Source of the DNA: Channallabes apus
Lineage: Eukaryota; Chordata; Actinopteri; Siluriformes; Clariidae
NCBI GenBank assembly: GCA_030522415.1
Contig: CM060111.1
Location: 46,643,059-46,707,058, forward strand
DNA length: 64,000 nt
Reading direction: 5' to 3'
Shown here: in pieces, positions 44,167-53,269 of the stretch
How the letters are laid out: every line of letters starts with the position of its first letter
How positions within the stretch are numbered: the first letter of the stretch is position 1
Translations under genes and position numbers: made by a program
Notes under the pieces: model-generated
Seen by the model: the letters and a program-made list of their open reading frames with translations, nothing else
Database searches by the model: none
Told to the model about the DNA's origin: nothing

Positions 44167-46190
44167 ACAGTTCAAGGCCCCGTTTCTCGAAAGCTTCTTA
44201 TCGCTAAGTAGTTCCTAAGTTGTACCTTAACCTCCCTCTTAACATTATGGCGCATTTCCCGAAACATTCTTACGCTAAGTATCTCTTAGCTAAGTCACAC
44301 GTTCGTAAGGTTGGTCTGGACCAACCTTAACTCATTCGTAGTGTAGTTTCATCTCAAGATACTAGTTGCCACCACTGAGCAGCAGTCTTTATAAATCAGC
44401 GGTGTATGGAAGCACATTATGGCACGTTATCAAAGTCGTATTAATGATGGAATATACTGTAGGCCTGTTTAAGAATGTTATTTTATTTGATATCAGAACT
44501 AATAGAAGTGACTTTTAGCTTAGTTTAAAAAATTTTTCTTCTATTCGTTATCTTTTTACTTCCTGTATTCATAGCTCATGCATATAGTGCACTAGAAAGT
44601 TGCATCACCTGCACAGGTTTGCGTTCAGTTCAAAAGTCATTTTAATTAGCCTATTTCATAATGTGACTAATGCATTAAAATTGGCAATCACTATTTATAT
44701 TAAACAGGTGTCGAACAATTTGGCAGCGATACAGCGTGGTGTTGTGTTAAACTGAAGACGGCGCGGTCCGTGGAGCCTTGTGAGTCATGTAAATTTTTCC
44801 TTTAGACAAAACTTCAGCCCTTTTCATATTTTCCCCGTGATTGTTATAAAAAATTAAAAAAAGTTTTGCCTTCCAAGGCAACAGATTATGGAGCTTCTTG
44901 ACCTGCTCAGACCTGCACGTGCCAGACCAACGCGTCGTACTTACACTCCCAGTCCCGATGTCCAGCGGCTCGCTGCTTTTTGTTTAAAATACTTAATCGA
45001 TCATTAGCCATTATCCATAACTTTATGGGCTTTTCTTTATGGACACATTTTATTTTTATGAAATTTGATTTAGTTAAATGAGAAAATAACCTTGGGAGTT
45101 TCAGAACGCGCATCCATTCATTTTCCTGAGTGATTTTAATGCTTAATACCCCTACAGTATTCACTTATGCGGTTTGACTTGCTGTGAGATACGGTGTGTT
45201 ATACCCCTATCTCACCTGCATGCACGGTCTCGCGCAGTGGCCGTAGGCTTGATCATGATTCACCCCGAGTTTTGCGCTGTGATTACGTTTCCATCTTTCC
45301 GCGTGGAAAAATTAAATGTTTAATTTTTTTGCTGGTCCTCGCGTAAGCTTGCAGACCATGTAGAACTTCGCGGAATGTTAACACCTCGGGCAATCGCGGC
45401 AGCTCACAGAGATGAGTCTGGCCACACAGGTGAGAGAGGGGTATTAGGCACCGTGATCCGCCTCGAGTGACCGCCCAACGGCCCGCAAAGATCTGCAAGG
45501 TCAGCGAGCTTCCACATGTTAAACATGTTTATTTTTTTGCGTGGTAAAATGGAAACGTAATAACAGCACCAAAACTCGCGCTGAATCATAATGAACCACA
45601 CTTACGGCCCCGCGTACAGTAGGTGAGATAGGGGTATTAAACCTCCACTCTGTCATCTCATCGTATTCATTCCATAAGTGCGCTATACAACCCCAACAAT
45701 TGACATGTTTCACATTGTTTCTGAAGCTGGTGAAGAGTGTTATCACCTGTTTGTCCATCAACTATGATTGTATACCCGGTTCGTTTCACGGCCACATGTT
45801 ACATGAAAATATTAGTGACAGTTTGGTGATTTAATTTATATATTTGTCTATTATGGCATGTTATTGTTAAAGTTAACCCATGTCGAAATAAACGCTATTA
45901 AAGAATTTAGTGCAATGTTTAATTTGCATAGAAAGTGCCGTCTTTCTTAACGCTGTCATGAAAAAGGAGTCAAAAATCGATTCCTGAGCCACCGATGGCC
46001 GCTAATTCAGGACCTTCACTGTAGACAGCGCCTTGTAAAGTCGGATGTAAGAGGCAGCGACTTAAGAAGACTCCTAAGAGACAGTTCGAGAAATACACTT
46101 AGAAAAGTTATCACTTAACGTAAGATATATCTTAAGAGTCTTCTTAGCACGCGAATAGTGTGCGTTATCGAGAAACCGGGCCCAAGACTG
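44167..46190. mobile_element. DNA transposon with GGGCCC-type inverted ends, in the Harbinger intron
   Basis: The left end ggccccgtttctcgaaagc and the reversed right end gggcccggtttctcgataa are inverted repeats, followed by similar ttctta/aagtag-rich subterminal motifs. The element at 54160-55553 has the same kind of ends (gtttcccaaaagcatctta ... cgggaaaccgggccc) and retains a Harbinger-like C-terminus, so this is likely the same family. A separate MITE is nested at 45202-45636. No transposase was recognised here. Confidence 0.6.
45202..45636. mobile_element. Harbinger-type MITE with long inverted repeats and TTA target duplication
   Basis: Ends tacccctatctcacct and aggtgagataggggta are perfect inverses, and the inverted similarity runs inward for more than 100 bp (gattacgtttccat against atggaaacgtaat). 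TTA lies on both sides (45199-45201, 45637-45639), the usual 3-bp PIF/Harbinger target. An extra partial copy of the end (ggtgagagaggggta) occurs at about 45429-45443. Confidence 0.8.
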
Positions 46191-46193
46191 TAT

Positions 46194-46339
46194 ATATATT
46201 CATTCATTTTCTATACCGTTTAATCCTGTGTTCAGGGTCGCGGGGGACCTGGAGCCTATCCCAGGACACTTCGGGCACTAGGCGGAGTACACCCTGGACA
46301 GGGTGCCAATCCATCGCAGGGCACACACACATACACACT
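46194..46339 (-). mobile_element. SINE-1, 3' half (split by LINE-B)
   Basis: The tail-side half of a minus-strand SINE-1 (attcattttctataccg to cacacacacatacacact). The matching head half is at 49628-49832; the two halves join at the cacact/cattcacac point seen in uninterrupted copies. Confidence 0.9.
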
Positions 46340-49300
46340 TTCAAATCAAATTCAAATTCAAATTTTATTGGTCACATACACAATCATACACAGTATAATA
46401 TGCAGTGAAATGCTTTATACGACCGCCAGTCACCTTAAAAAAAATAAAATAAAAGCTTGTACGTAAAATAAATAATCGATAAAAAGGAAATACTAAAGAA
46501 ATAATTTTAACTAGTAAAATTAACTGTGCATAAGGGCATAATAAAATATTGCAAAAATATAGGATTAAAGTGTCAGTGGTTGTCCAAATATGCATGAAGG
46601 TGACATGTGCAATTGTCCAGATGTATGAGTATTTAGTGCAAGTGTGTATGAATGTGTCCATGATTGTCCAGTCAGTGTTGTGAGCTTAAAAGATGTTATT
46701 AGTCCTGTGTGGAGGTGTGATTGTGTGATTGAGAGACCTTATTGCCTGCGGGAAGAAGCTCCTCCTCAGTCTCTCTGTGCTGGCCTTTAGGGAGCGGAAT
46801 CTCTTCCCAGACCGCAACAAAGAGAACAGTCCATTACTGGGGTGACTGAGGTCCTTCATGATCTTCCTGGCCTTAGTCCAGCACCGCTTGCTGTAGATGG
46901 AGTGTAGGTCAGGGAGCTCGGTGCGGATGATGCGCCCGGCTGATCGCACCACCCTCTGTAGAGCTCGTCTGTCCTGCATGGTGCTGTTCCCGAACCAGGT
47001 CGTGATGTTTCCCATCAGGATGCTCTCTATGGTGCAGGAGTAGAAGTTCCTGAGCACCTTGGAGGGCCGTCTAAAGTCTCTCAAGCGTCTGAGGTGGTAG
47101 AGACGCTGCCGGGCTTTTTTCACCACGGTGCTGATGTGACAGGACCATGACAGGTCCTGCGTGATGTGAACACCGAGGTCTCTGAAGCTGTCCACTCTCT
47201 CCACTGGGCTCCTGTTGATGACGGGGGTCTGGTAGTTCCTCTCCTGCTTTGTACTAAAGTCCACTATCAGCTCCTTTGTCTTACTGACGTTCAGGAGGAG
47301 ATTGTTCCTCTGGCACCAGTTCTCCAGATTTCCAATCTCCTCTAGGTAGTCCGACTCATCATTGTTGGTGATCAGTCCGACCACGACGGTGTCGTCAGCA
47401 AACTTGATGATGGAGGTGGAGTTGGTAGTGGCCACGCAGTCGTGGGTGTACAAAGAGTACAGCAGGGGGCTCAGAACACAACCCTGGGGGGCTCCAGTGC
47501 TGAGAGTGAGTGTGGCTGAGACATGTCCGCCCATCCTTACTGCCTGTGGTCTGCCAGTCAGAAAATTGGAGATCCACTGACATATAGATGAGCTCAGTCC
47601 CAGGTGCTCCAGCTTGGTGGTGAGTGTGGAGGGAATTATTGTGTTAAAAGCAGAGCTGTAGTCGATGAAGAGCATTTTAACATAATTCCCTTTCCTAGTG
47701 TCCAGGTGAGTGAGTGATGTGTGGAGGAGATGAGAGATTGCATCGTCTGTGGAGCGGTTTTGACGGTATGCAAACTGTAGTGGGTCCAGTGTGTCGGGTA
47801 GTGAAGAAATGATGAAGTCTCTGATAAGGCGTTCAAAGCACTTCATCACTACTGAGGTGAGGGCTACAGGGCGATAGTCATTGAGAGAAGCAGGATGTGG
47901 TTTCTTTGGAACAGGAACAATAATGGACTCTTTGAAGCATGTGGGGATCACCGACTGAGATAAAGAGATGTTGAATATCTCAGTGAACACAGGTGCTAGC
48001 TGGTCTGCGCAGGCTCTGAGAATATGACCTGAGATGCCGTCTGGTGCTGCTGCTTTCCTGGTGTTCACTCTCTTGAAGGCTCTCCTCACGTTGTGCTCGG
48101 AGATGATGAGCGCGTTCCCGGTGCTGGCTGTGTCTTCCTGTCTGCAGCCGTTAGCGCCGCTAGCATTAGCGCCGTTAGCATTAGCGCCGTTAGCATTAGC
48201 GCCGTTAGCATTAGCATTGCTAGCGTCTTTAGCTGCAGCCTCGAAGCGAGCGTAAAATGTGTTCAGCTCGTCTGCCAGAGTCGCGTCCGCGTTCGTCATA
48301 CCGGATGCTGGTGCTTTATAGTCCGTTATTGTTCTTAGTCCCTGCCACAGGCTCCTAGAGTCACTCTGTTGAAGCTGTGACTCTAGTTTTCTCCCGTAGC
48401 TCTGCTTCGCCTCTTTCACCGCCTTCCGGACGTTATATGACGCAGCCTTGTACGGTTCCATGTCCCCCGACGCAAGTCCCGTGTTGTAGGCAGCTGTGCG
48501 AGATCTCAGAGCGTCGTGGATGGTTTTATCCACCCACGGCTTCTGGTTGGGAAATGTTCTGATAGTCTTTTTCTCTACCGTATCGTCTGCCAGCTTTTCA
48601 ATAAATCCCACAACCGCTTCCGTAAACACGCTGACGTCATCATCGGAGCTGTTTCTGAACATGTCCCAGTCTGCGTCATCGAGTGCGTCCTGTAACGCGG
48701 CCACCGATTGGTCCGTCCAGCGCGCGACCTCCCTCTGAACCGGAACTTCCTGTTTCAGCCTTTGTTTATATTTTGGCATGAGGAAGATGGCGGCGTGGTC
48801 GGATTTACCAAACGCTGGACGAGATTGTGCCTTGTAACCGTCAATGAGCGCAGCGTCCCGGTGTTGTGTCTGGTGCTGTGTGAGCGCCTCATGCAGCTCG
48901 CATAAGGCCTTGTCTGTGTCTGCTTGTGGAGGAATGTAAACGGCACTGATTATGACCGATGTGAACTCCCGTGCAAGATAAAATGGACGCCACATGATGG
49001 ACAGTAGTTCCAGGTTTGGTGTGCAGGAGCGTGTAAGAGGAACAACGCTCGTGCTGTTGCACCAGCTGTTGTTCACCATTAAGCACACGCCGCCTCCCCT
49101 TGACTTCCCCGAGTCCCGCGTCCTGTCCATGCGGTGAACCGAGAAGAACTCAGCCGGCTGTATGGCGTGGTCTGGCACCGCTGGGTTCAGCCATGTCTCG
49201 GTGAAGCAGAGGAGATTGCAGTCCCGATTTTTTCTCTGGAACTTTATCCTGGCCCTCAGGTCATCGAGCTTGTTCTCCAGTGACTGGACGTTGGCTAGCA

Positions 49301-49627
49301 GGATACTAGGCAGAGGTGTGCGGTGTGCACGGGCCCTGAGCCGGTTCCTCACCCCAGCTCGTGTCCCTCGAGGTCTCCGCTTCGCGTCGCGTCCATTGTT
49401 CTCCCTCAGGATCTCACTCGGCCAGCTCGGATCCGGAGTTAAAACCGTCGAATTGTGAGTACATTGTATACCAATAGAAACAAGAGTATCTCTATCATAC
49501 CTAATGTACTCAATGATGGTGATTTTGCCGATTTTAAAACACTGAAAACTAACTTAAAGAACAAAAACAAAGAAAAGCTGGTCGGAGCAGTCGTGACGGC
49601 AGCCGCCCTCACCGGCGCCATCTTGGA
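46340..49627 (-). mobile_element. LINE-B copy 2, full length, inserted in a SINE-1
   Basis: A 3.3-kb LINE running from a 5' end near 49627 (gtccaagatggcgccggtga) to the 3' end aaattcaaattcaaattttattgg at 46340. The 5' end has AAGATGGCG, a core seen at YY1 sites and at 5' ends of other LINEs. It carries one long ORF and no obvious ORF1. Its insertion cut SINE-1 in two without a clear target duplication. Confidence 0.9.
46686..49352 (-). CDS. LINE-B ORF2: endonuclease and reverse transcriptase, endonuclease motif deleted
   Basis: An 888-residue open frame. The endonuclease domain starts LLANVQSLENKLDDLRA and includes CFTETWLNP and SRGGGVCLMVNN, but residues equal to about 39 positions of copy 1 (VAGDFN through HCYTTLK) are missing in frame between HRDAALI and DGYKAQSRP, removing the catalytic D-N motif; GKSDHAAIF remains. 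The reverse transcriptase is complete: [55 protein letters not shown] repeated NANGANANGANA linker lies near 48155-48225. The C-terminal LINE domain ends RTNNIF. RT may be sound but target nicking should fail. Confidence 0.92.
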   Translation of the reverse strand: MRNRLRARAHRTPLPSILLANVQSLENKLDDLRARIKFQRKNRDCNLLCFTETWLNPAVPDHAIQPAEFFSVHRMDRTRDSGKSRGGGVCLMVNNSWCNSTSVVPLTRSCTPNLELLSIMWRPFYLAREFTSVIISAVYIPPQADTDKALCELHEALTQHQTQHRDAALIDGYKAQSRPAFGKSDHAAIFLMPKYKQRLKQEVPVQREVARWTDQSVAALQDALDDADWDMFRNSSDDDVSVFTEAVVGFIEKLADDTVEKKTIRTFPNQKPWVDKTIHDALRSRTAAYNTGLASGDMEPYKAASYNVRKAVKEAKQSYGRKLESQLQQSDSRSLWQGLRTITDYKAPASGMTNADATLADELNTFYARFEAAAKDASNANANGANANGANANGANASGANGCRQEDTASTGNALIISEHNVRRAFKRVNTRKAAAPDGISGHILRACADQLAPVFTEIFNISLSQSVIPTCFKESIIVPVPKKPHPASLNDYRPVALTSVVMKCFERLIRDFIISSLPDTLDPLQFAYRQNRSTDDAISHLLHTSLTHLDTRKGNYVKMLFIDYSSAFNTIIPSTLTTKLEHLGLSSSICQWISNFLTGRPQAVRMGGHVSATLTLSTGAPQGCVLSPLLYSLYTHDCVATTNSTSIIKFADDTVVVGLITNNDESDYLEEIGNLENWCQRNNLLLNVSKTKELIVDFSTKQERNYQTPVINRSPVERVDSFRDLGVHITQDLSWSCHISTVVKKARQRLYHLRRLRDFRRPSKVLRNFYSCTIESILMGNITTWFGNSTMQDRRALQRVVRSAGRIIRTELPDLHSIYSKRCWTKARKIMKDLSHPSNGLFSLLRSGKRFRSLKASTERLRRSFFPQAIRSLNHTITPPHRTNNIF

Positions 49628-49832
49628 CATTCACACACACACTACGGGCAATTTAGGAACGCCAATTAGCCTAACCTGCATATCTTTGGACTGTGGGAGG
49701 AAACCCACCAAGCATGGGGAGAACATGCAAACTCCATGCACACAGAGACGGGAATTGAGCCTGGCCGGGGAATCGAACCCAGACCCTGGAGGTGCAAGGC
49801 GACAGTGCTAACCACTACACCACCGCGCCGCC
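49628..49832 (-). mobile_element. SINE-1, 5' half with tRNA-like head
   Basis: Contains the conserved body (ctccatgcacacagagacgg) and the head with B box (reverse of gattccccggccaggc) and A box (accactacaccaccgcgccg reversed). It is the other half of 46194-46339. Flanking ctgtatgtatg and, beyond the left half, ctgtatatat may be a target duplication. Confidence 0.9.
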
Positions 49833-49840
49833 TCTGTATG

Positions 49841-49871
<31 letters not shown>

Positions 49872-49873
49872 GA
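49833..49873. repeat. (TA)n microsatellite
   Basis: A tatg/ta-rich tract next to the SINE head, within the Harbinger intron. Confidence 0.8.
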
Positions 49874-50877
49874 AGAATTATAAAGTTATGTGTGCCTACT
49901 GACTGTTACAACTATTTATCTTTTAAAATTATGATCACTAGTTTCCATGAAAAATGCTTGTGAAGTAAAAACCCTTGCTTAAAATGTTCTCTTGCCTTCT
50001 GCAAACCTCTGTGCCAGTGAGGATGCTCAAAACATCCTGGAGTCATAGACAGAGCCTTCCCATTTTGCCTCAACATTAGTAATTAGGCAGTTGCTGTCAC
50101 AGATCATCTGAACACAGAGAGTGGATTTAGTGATATAGCATATTTTGTCAATATATGAATTGATGAACAATGTCAAATTCTTACTGGCAATGTATGGAGT
50201 TATTGCCAATCTACAGACCTGTACATTGAGGCTATGGAAAGATTTCCTGTTCACATAGTCTGCCTCAGTTGGTCCAGCTGGGGCCTGTATTCTGATGTGG
50301 GTGCCGTCCACAGCACCCAAGACATTGTGAAAACCTGAGGAACAAATTTAGCTTAATACAGGTATATAAATTTTTAAGTCTACTTTAACTGCCACATACC
50401 TGCTATTGCATAAAAGTTCTCCTTGATCCTCTGTGTTGGTAGATGGCCAGGAAAGGTGATATAAATATTTAAATATTGCCTCAGAGAAAGGTAGACCATC
50501 CTTATTTCACGGCATACGGTTGCTTTAGCCAAATGCTCAGCATCACCAACACTGTAGAGGAATGTCCCACTGGCGAAGAAACGCAGTGCAATAAAGACAG
50601 ATTGCACTGTGGTCAGGCATTGCCTTCGCCGTGTGTGTTTGCTGAGGTGTGGTTCCAACAGCTCATATAGGTAGACTATGCTGGGTCTGCTGAACCGGTA
50701 TCTCTCCCACAGATAGTCATCTGGGAAGGCAAGAGGGTTTACTCTGTCCCTAAAGACCCTTGGGGCTGGAGGTCTGAAAGCTCTTTCTAATGTCCGTGCA
50801 CCCTCATCCACAGGGTCTTCAATAAATCGACAGGCCATAATTACGTACTGGGGCTTCTCTGTTTCTTTAATCTCCAC

Positions 50878-50965
50878 TCGTTCTGAATCTCCATGCAGGT
50901 GTTGGTCTCACTCAGTACTGCTTAAATAGTCCTGACCTTCATTAGGCAATTAAGCTGACATCTCA

Positions 50966-51002
<37 letters not shown>

Positions 51003-51480
51003 GGTAAATGTAATAAGGCATTTTTGTGTAACTGTTCATATGAATTTATGAATGTATTAATTTCTGATTTTCTGTTTTCAGTCATTGCATTTCATGTTTG
51101 ACCTTTTTTAATATGCTTACGATTTTATTTAAATTATTTTGGGGATAATTCAAATGCTGAAACGTGATTTTTATAGGCTTAATAATTTTTTATTACACGA
51201 CATGATTAGTGAGAGCGCGGAAATTAAACTGACGGAACGATCTTTAGGGAATATGTTCCCACACGTCGGAGATTCTTTGAGACACCGCTTAAATAAGTGA
51301 GACATTTAGCCTGCCCCGGACCAGGTTCATTTGCCAGCATAAGTTGCCGGGGTAAGTGAGTTTGTGTCAGGAACTAAACTTTGAACTTTTTTAAGTTTGA
51401 TTTATGAAACCGAATCTACCAAAAATAAACCTGACTAACCGAAATAAGCCTGCCTTATACTCTAATCTTGGTTTATGGAA
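50878..51480. other. Upstream part of the Harbinger element
   Basis: No gene was seen. A (TTA)n run lies at 50968-51000. Plain AT-rich sequence leads to the presumed right inverted end. Confidence 0.5.
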
Positions 51481-51534
51481 CAGCCCCCAGGTCATGTTGT
51501 TTGGTTTTGATCTTGAACATTCATTTGTAATATT

Positions 51535-51680
51535 CAAGATTCAAGATTCAAAGAACTTTATTAATCCCAGAGGGAAATTGCTTATGCTAGGTTACAGTTC
51601 CTCACAGTAGTTATCTAAGGAAAGGTAATAAAGGTAATAAATAATAATAGTAATCTCCAAAAAAAAAAGTTCTTAAAACA
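51535..51680 (-). mobile_element. LINE 3' tail fragment
   Basis: The sequence attcaagattcaagattc followed by aagaactttattaatcccag and agggaaatt is a LINE 3' terminus read in reverse; the first part resembles the LINE-D tail at 19833. No coding part remains. Confidence 0.6.
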
Positions 51681-51907
51681 GTAAGTACCAAAAAATATGA
51701 CCCAAGAGCATTTATAAGTATTAGACAGTAATCTATGTAGATAGCAAGATAAAATTAAGGCCTGGCCCCGAAACCATTTGATGCTTTATAGTTTTACTGT
51801 AATAACTCACTTTTATTAATACAGTATACTAACCCTCAGCTAGTCCTGGCCTTGAATTTGAACATGGGAGCATTTTATACCTGTCTAGTTAGACTTACTA
51901 AATTCTT

Positions 51908-51944
<37 letters not shown>

Positions 51945-52085
51945 GTCTGTCTATCTGTTCACTCCAAATACTGAATAATTTTTTTCATTAATTAATAAAT
52001 ATTATTTTGTTTACAAAAAAGGGTTCAGGCTTTTCTTTATTTCAGAAATTAGTATTTTTGCGGTTATACATAGCTATTGGTTTTT
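51681..52085. other. Gene-free, with (CTTT)n microsatellite
   Basis: A ctttctttc array lies at about 51906-51945; otherwise AT-rich sequence without recognisable features. Confidence 0.6.
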
Positions 52086-52089
52086 GACT

Positions 52090-52380
52090 TGACTTTGATT
52101 TCCGGCAAGGCTTGATTCCCATCTCTGTGTGCATGGAGTTTGCATGTTCTTCCCGTGTTTGGTGGGTTTCCTCCGGGTACGCCAGTTTCCTCCCACAGTC
52201 CAAAGACATGCAGATTAGGCTAATTGGCGTTCCCAAATTGCCTCTCTGTGTGAGTGTGCCCTGCAATGAATTGGCAACCTGTCCAGGGTGTACCCCGCCT
52301 TGTGCCCTAAGCCTCTTCGGATAGACTCCTGGTTCCCCGTAACCATGAATACAGGATAAAGCGGTATAGACCATGAGTGA
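52090..52380 (+). mobile_element. SINE-1, 5'-truncated, older copy
   Basis: Starts inside the head (ttccggcaaggcttgattcc) without the A box and runs through the conserved body (tgcatggagtttgcatgttc; cctgtccagggtgtaccccg) to gcggtatagaccatgagtg. It has more mismatches than the 13466 and 14224 copies. Confidence 0.88.
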
Positions 52381-53134
52381 GAGTGAGTGAGTTCACTTTG
52401 GTTTACTTTACTGCAGCTACACCTTGTGCTGTACAACAATAACATACTGGAAAAATCAACACCTCCTAGTTAGGTTTCATATTTGCTCTTTGTAATATAA
52501 ATGATTCATATGAATTATAACAAGAATAACCAGTTTTTAAAGCTTGGTATGCAACAAGGAAGCACATAAATGATTTCTATTTTAACCACACTCCGCCAAG
52601 GCTCCTGAAAAGGAAGCAAGGCACAAACTGTCAGGGTGAGTCAATGGCTGTTTTTCTTCTTCTCCTTGTTGGAAAACATAAAATAACAAGTACATAGATG
52701 TTATGGGGTGCTGGAAGTGAATCAATCAATCAATAAATGACTCAATCAATCAATAGCTCTCTCTCTCTTGACCACTCACTCTGCTTGCTCACTATAGATT
52801 TATAGATTTATAGACTATAGATGAGGCCTCAGGACAAACAGATAAAACACTAAGTAGACACCAGAATCCCTATATTACTGGATTTGGGTTTTTATACGAA
52901 AACATTTTAAATGTATGAAATCCATTATTAAGTCAAGGACAATTAATTTGTTTATAACAATCATACAACCAACAAAATAACAACTCTATGAAATAAGGTT
53001 TATTTGGTCCCTATGTAAACTCTTTATGTGTGTGTAGATCCTGACAGCAGAGTGTTTAAAACTAGAATTGCTTTTGTTAATGTTTCTTTCTACAAAAAAA
53101 CCTTCATAGTGTTTAGACGATTAGTAAAATTCCA
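52381..53134. other. Gene-free upstream region of the MHC class II beta gene
   Basis: No coding sequence or element was recognised. Short local repeats (atcaatcaatcaat near 52723; atagatttatag near 52793) are present. Confidence 0.55.
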
Positions 53135-53178
53135 CTTAGCAACATGTGACCGGAACAAAATAAAGCATGTGATTCGTT
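53135..53178 (+). promoter_or_regulatory. MHC class II X/Y promoter module
   Basis: CTTAGCAACATGTG (53135-53148) closely matches the X1 box that RFX binds (CCTAGCAACAGATG in human DRA). TGACCGG after it fits an X2/CRE half site, and GTGATTCGTT (53169-53178) is a mutated Y box (CTGATTGGYY). The X1-to-Y start distance is 34 bp, the same as in human DRA. The start codon lies 92 bp beyond the Y box. This is the binding platform for the RFX/NF-Y/CIITA enhanceosome. Confidence 0.7.
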
Positions 53179-53269
53179 ATTTAATTCTTTAATAAGTCAT
53201 GGTGTTTATTTCTCATTCAGGTGTGTTTAGTTCAGTTTGTGTGTGTGTGTGTGTGTGTGGCAGGACATC

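Larger units (their letters stand above)
39182..50877 (-). pseudogene. HARBI1-like Harbinger transposase, five exons spread over 11.7 kb
   Basis: A PIF/Harbinger DDE nuclease homologous to HARBI1. Exons (minus): 1, 50877 or 50838 to 50400 (MACRFIEDPVDEGARTL, FLYSVGDAEHLAKATVCR); 2, 50334-50219 (GAVDGTHIRIQAP, catalytic Asp); 3, 50107-49996 (MICDSNCLITNVEAKWEGS); 4, 44117-44003 plus 39517-39473, split by a LINE (FNGVLLGDRSYACMPYLLTP with second Asp, then KRARIEMTFGQLKSRF with catalytic Glu); 5, 39392-39182. Introns are GT-AG except a GC donor after exon 3. Joined length would be about 345 residues, the usual HARBI1 size. The only in-frame stop I see is TGA at 50027-50029 in exon 3. The DDE residues are all still there. 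Confidence 0.85.
38632..51488 (-). mobile_element. PIF/Harbinger transposon, blown apart by nested insertions
   Basis: Transposase exons lie collinearly on the minus strand from 50877 down to 39182. Candidate imperfect inverted ends are ggggaattccatgaa (38632) and, reversed, gggggctgttccataaa (51488 downward). After removing the inserts at 39518-43997 and 44167-49832, about 2.7 kb remains, a normal size for a Harbinger element. I could not confirm the expected 3-bp target duplication, so the ends are tentative. Confidence 0.6.

Noticed and set aside
46160..46408. An open frame through the SINE-1 half and LINE-B tail
   Set aside because: It spans a mobile-element junction and resembles only translated SINE sequence.
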